NCBI GenBank assembly: GCA_937128785.1
Contig: CAKZMS010000423.1
Span: 1-13,240 of the forward strand
Source: an uncultured Opitutaceae bacterium
GTDB taxonomy: Bacteria; Verrucomicrobiota; Verrucomicrobiia; Opitutales; Opitutaceae
Direction of reading: 5' to 3'
DNA: 13,240 bases
Position numbers and translations under genes: made by a program. Positions 10,739 through 13,240 of the stretch are shown piece by piece; position 1 is the stretch's first letter, and every line of letters begins with the position of its first letter. Below the pieces are notes generated by a model that saw only the letters and a list, made by a program, of their open reading frames with translations, did no database searches and had not been told where the DNA came from.

Positions 10739-12000
10739 GGCGAGTCCCCGGATTCCGAAAGGAGGTTCAGATAAGCCAACGCCGCTTCCAGCTGCGCGTC
10801 CGCGACCGGGGCAAATCCGAAGCGCTCCTCGAACTCCACCGGATCGTTCAAATCGGGTCGGTTCCGCTGCAGGGCAACATTGAGGTCGTCCTCGGGGGTC
10901 ATCACGACTTCTTCATCCGGCGAAACCCCCACCTCGTGAATCGTCGTTCCGCTGGGAGTGTAGTAGCGCGCGGTGGTCAGCCGCAGTGCCTCGCCCTCGC
11001 GCAGTTGCATCACCGACTGCACGGACCCTTTGCCAAACGACTGCTCACCCACAATCCAGGCACGGTGGGTGTCTTTCAGTGCTCCGGCCAAAATCTCGGC
11101 CGCACTGGCCGAGCCGCTGTTGATCAGCACCACAACGGGAAAGTCCCAGATCGAACCACGATTCTCGGACCTGAATTCCTGCCGGTCAATCGACGCCCGC
11201 CCCTCCGTGTAGACCATGAGTTCATCCGCCGGGAAAAAAGGTTCCAGCACATCCGCGGCGGAATAAAGCAGTCCGCCAGGATTGTTACGCACGTCGATAA
11301 TCAGTGACTCCATGCCATCCGCCAAGAGACCTTCGATGGCCGCCCGGCTCTCGTCTGCCGTAGGCTCCGCAAATTGGGCGATGCGAACGTAGCCGATCCC
11401 CGGCTCAATCATCATAGCCTCGGGCACACTCTCCACCTTGATGATTTCCCGATTAACCGAGACCTCGACGGGATCCTCCTGCCCCGGACGTTCAAAGACC
11501 ACATCCACCGGCGTGCCGGGCGCACCCCGCATACGATCGATCACTTGATTGATCGATTTACCCACCATGGATTCGCCGTCCCCCGCCAGCACCCGGTCGC
11601 CGCGCAAAATCCCCGCACGCTCACCAGGGGTGTTGGCGATGGGCGCAATCACGATGACATAGCCATCGCGATACTCGATCTGAATGCCGATGCCGCCAAA
11701 CTTGCTGTCCAAATCCTCCCGCAGGTGCTCGTAGTCGGAAGCGGCGAGGTATCCCGAATGCGGATCAAGTCCGCGGAGCATCCCCCGCAGGGCATCTCGG
11801 GTCATTTCCTCCGGCACCACTCGCCCGGGGTCGACGTAACGTTCCTGCACCAACTCCAACACTCCGCGGTAATACCGGGCGGATTCCCCCGCCGCGCGAT
11901 CGCCCAGCACGCCCGTGAGTTGGGCGACATGAATCAGGCCCATGGCCATCAAACTGCCGGCAATCATACCAGTGGAGAGTGTCAGAATGCGTTTGAGCAC
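10735..12000 (-). CDS. ctpA: C-terminal processing peptidase, family S41 (CtpA type), membrane-anchored
   Basis: CtpA-type proteases cleave proteins near their C termini in the periplasm with a Ser-Lys dyad. The 421-residue product starts at GTG 12000 with MLKRILTL and a hydrophobic segment (about 4-31), an anchor or uncleaved signal. The S41 N-terminal region has RYVDP and GLDPHSGYL (77-85). A PDZ domain (about 96-172) contains FGGIGIQI and GERAGILRGDRVL. The protease core has LIIDVRNNPGGLL (233-245), catalytic Ser299 in NSGSASAAEI and Lys324 in SFGKGSVQ, with the 25-residue spacing normal for the family. RYYTPSG and GVSPDEEV follow. A start at Met12 is possible but would remove the basic n-region. 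It is probably first in an operon with tsaD. Only 33 bp separate it from the divergent methyltransferase-like gene, so any promoter must sit in or overlap that gene. Confidence 0.96.
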   Translation of the reverse strand: MLKRILTLSTGMIAGSLMAMGLIHVAQLTGVLGDRAAGESARYYRGVLELVQERYVDPGRVVPEEMTRDALRGMLRGLDPHSGYLAASDYEHLREDLDSKFGGIGIQIEYRDGYVIVIAPIANTPGERAGILRGDRVLAGDGESMVGKSINQVIDRMRGAPGTPVDVVFERPGQEDPVEVSVNREIIKVESVPEAMMIEPGIGYVRIAQFAEPTADESRAAIEGLLADGMESLIIDVRNNPGGLLYSAADVLEPFFPADELMVYTEGRASIDRQEFRSENRGSIWDFPVVVLINSGSASAAEILAGALKDTHRAWIVGEQSFGKGSVQSVMQLREGEALRLTTARYYTPSGTTIHEVGVSPDEEVVMTPEDDLNVALQRNRPDLNDPVEFEERFGFAPVADAQLEAALAYLNLLSESGDSP

Positions 12001-12033
12001 ACGGGGACTGTGCCCATTGCATCGCGGTTGTAA

Positions 12034-13029
12034 ATGGGTTCATCGATCTCTTATCCAATCTCTCCCGCCCAGTACGCCGCCTTGGAGCCCAAGTCGGACG
12101 CCGATGGATTTGTGCGATTCGACCATTTTATGGAAGCGGCGCTCTATCACCCCACCGAAGGCTACTATTGCCGGGACCGCGAGCGGGTCGGTCGCAGCGC
12201 CGAAACTGATTTTTTCACGGCGTCCTCGCTCGGGCCGGTTTTTGGCGAACTCGTCGTTGCTGCCTGCCTGAACCTGCTTGGTGACCACGATCCGGCGTTC
12301 TTCTCTTTCGTCGAAATCGGAGCCGAGCGAGGTCGCAGTATTATCGACGGCGTGGCTCATCCTTTCAGTGGCACCCAATCAATCGGCGCAGGTGACGTCC
12401 CCGAAATCGAGGGGGCGGCCATCGTTTTTTCCAACGAGCTTTTTGATGCCCAACCGTGTCGGAGATTTCGGGGTGGCAACGGTGGTTGGGTGGAGATCGG
12501 ATTGGCTCTCACCGGATCGAGTATCACGGAATCCAGCCGCCCGGTGGATGCAGCGATTGACGCCTTGCCGGCCTCGGTCCCGGAGGGCTACTGCCTGGAT
12601 CTTCCATCGGGGGCCAATGCTCTGGCCGAGAATATTGTCGGCCAGCCTTGGCACGGGCTTTTTCTCGCCTTTGACTACGGGAAGTCTTGGGCGGAACTGA
12701 GCACCGAAGTGCCGCAAGGCACCGCGCGAGCTTATCACCAGCATCGCCAAAAAACGAACCTGTTGGAGTCCATGGGTGAACAGGATCTTACCTGCCATAT
12801 CTGTTGGGATCATCTGTCGGAAATCCTCTCCCAACGGGGCTTCACCCCGGCCAAAGTGCTGTCCCAAGAAGCATTTCTGGTGGAAAATGCGGCGGATAAA
12901 CTGGCGGAGCTCATGGCGTCCGAAGCGGAAAAATTCAGCAGTCGAAAATCGGGACTTATGCAATTACTTCACCCAGCGGCTCTTGGACAAAAATTTCAGG
13001 TTATTTCGGCTTGGCGACAGGAATCGTAA
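12034..13029 (+). CDS. MidA/NDUFAF7-family (DUF185, COG1565) putative SAM-dependent methyltransferase, with altered SAM loop
   Basis: Mitochondrial NDUFAF7 methylates an arginine in a complex I subunit; the role of bacterial members is not settled. The 331-residue protein shows the family's N-terminal signature: FDHFMEAALYHPTEGYY (29-45), then TDFFTASSLGPVFGEL (58-73). SNELFDAQP at 133-141 matches the family NExxDAxP motif. FDYGKSW, QGTARAYHQHR (228-238) and GEQDLTCHI (248-256) mark the C-terminal half. Two things are odd. The SAM-binding glycine loop, usually E-x-G-x-G-x-G, reads EIGAERG (94-100), so the middle glycine is Glu98. Also, only about 40 residues separate it from SNELFDAQP; I expect clearly more in typical members. 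Binding of SAM is therefore uncertain. The ATG at 12034 directly precedes recognisable sequence; no Shine-Dalgarno is seen. rpmB follows 63 bp later. Confidence 0.85.
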   Translation: MGSSISYPISPAQYAALEPKSDADGFVRFDHFMEAALYHPTEGYYCRDRERVGRSAETDFFTASSLGPVFGELVVAACLNLLGDHDPAFFSFVEIGAERGRSIIDGVAHPFSGTQSIGAGDVPEIEGAAIVFSNELFDAQPCRRFRGGNGGWVEIGLALTGSSITESSRPVDAAIDALPASVPEGYCLDLPSGANALAENIVGQPWHGLFLAFDYGKSWAELSTEVPQGTARAYHQHRQKTNLLESMGEQDLTCHICWDHLSEILSQRGFTPAKVLSQEAFLVENAADKLAELMASEAEKFSSRKSGLMQLLHPAALGQKFQVISAWRQES

Positions 13030-13037
13030 AATTCCCC

Positions 13038-13066
13038 TTGCCCCTCGGTCGCCCAAACCCTTAATT
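13038..13066 (+). promoter_or_regulatory. Candidate sigma-70-type promoter for rpmB
   Basis: TTGCCC (13038-13043) and TTAATT (13061-13066) are separated by 17 bp in the gap before rpmB, placing a start site about 20 bases ahead of the ATG. The -35 matches consensus at four of six positions and the -10 at three, so this is weak. Read-through from the preceding gene is an alternative. Confidence 0.25.
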
Positions 13067-13082
13067 CCCGTCCTTTTAACTC

Positions 13083-13087
13083 AAGGA
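13083..13087 (+). promoter_or_regulatory. rpmB: Shine-Dalgarno of rpmB
   Basis: AAGGA lies five bases before the rpmB ATG and fixes that start. It is the only clearly placed ribosome binding site among the genes in this window. Confidence 0.8.
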
Positions 13088-13092
13088 AAGCC

Positions 13093-13240
13093 ATGTCCCG
13101 AATTTGTGCCATCACTGGAAAACGCCCGACCACGGGCAGTATCATTCACCGCAAAGGTGTCGCCAAGAAGAGCGGCGGTATCGGCACGCACGTGACCAAG
13201 ACCACCAAGCGTCGCTTCAAGCCGAACTTGCAACGCGTCC
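13093..13240 (+). CDS. rpmB: 50S ribosomal protein L28 (3' end beyond window)
   Basis: L28 is a small basic protein of the large ribosomal subunit, usually 60-100 residues. The 49 complete codons in view read MSRICAITGKRPTTGS, then a lysine/glycine-rich stretch, then TKTTKRRFKPNLQRV. This matches the L28 pattern of an N-terminal C-x-x-TGK element followed by KRRFxPNLQxV. Only Cys5 is present in the visible part; the CxxC zinc-ribbon pairs found in some L28 proteins are absent. The start is supported by an AAGGA five bases upstream. rpmG often neighbours rpmB in other bacteria, but the window ends too soon to see it. Confidence 0.95.
   Translation, partial: MSRICAITGKRPTTGSIIHRKGVAKKSGGIGTHVTKTTKRRFKPNLQRV

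Noticed and set aside
12776..13195. Plus-strand open frame overlapping the MidA-like 3' end and rpmB
   Set aside because: It is out of frame with both genes, and L28 in the other frame has a good ribosome site and clear family sequence.

Overview
The window reads as a stretch of core chromosome from a GC-rich Gram-negative bacterium. It most resembles the Opitutales and relatives (Verrucomicrobiota). This is inferred from gene content and protein style: a secreted formylglycine sulfatase, a PQQ propeller enzyme with an inserted cytochrome c, a soluble Hanks-type kinase next to rpoN, and an L28 of the SRICAITGKRP type. No 16S gene or other decisive marker is present, so the assignment is tentative.

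Layout. Bases 1-881 hold the 3' part of a tripartite tricarboxylate transporter gene in which a TctC-like binding domain runs in frame into a TctB-like membrane domain. A perfect 27-bp inverted repeat (896-951) follows. bipA/typA (1032-2858) and a secreted PQQ/cytochrome c dehydrogenase (2916-5087) lie on the plus strand. A short A-type Fe-S carrier (5133-5450, minus) is divergent from a plus-strand run of a serine/threonine kinase (5570-6559), rpoN (6585-8063) and a secreted sulfatase (8152-9705). The sulfatase converges with a minus-strand pair in which a CtpA-type S41 protease (10735-12000) overlaps tsaD (9710-10738) by four bases. A MidA/NDUFAF7-family protein (12034-13029) and the start of rpmB (13093 to the window edge) close the window on the plus strand.

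How the genes relate. Most are housekeeping: translation (bipA, tsaD, rpmB), Fe-S assembly, a sigma factor and a periplasmic protease. The accessory genes are the transporter fragment, the PQQ dehydrogenase and the sulfatase. All three fit a life using organic acids, sugars or alcohols and sulfated polysaccharides. The kinase and rpoN probably share a transcript (25-bp gap), and ctpA and tsaD are probably translationally coupled.

I found no CRISPR array, tRNA, rRNA, transposase, phage gene or recognisable defence system, and no gene-free stretch longer than 300 bases. No clear undescribed multi-gene system is visible. The points most worth a second look are the TctC-TctB fusion, the 27-bp palindrome, the kinase-rpoN pair and the altered SAM-binding loop of the MidA-like protein.
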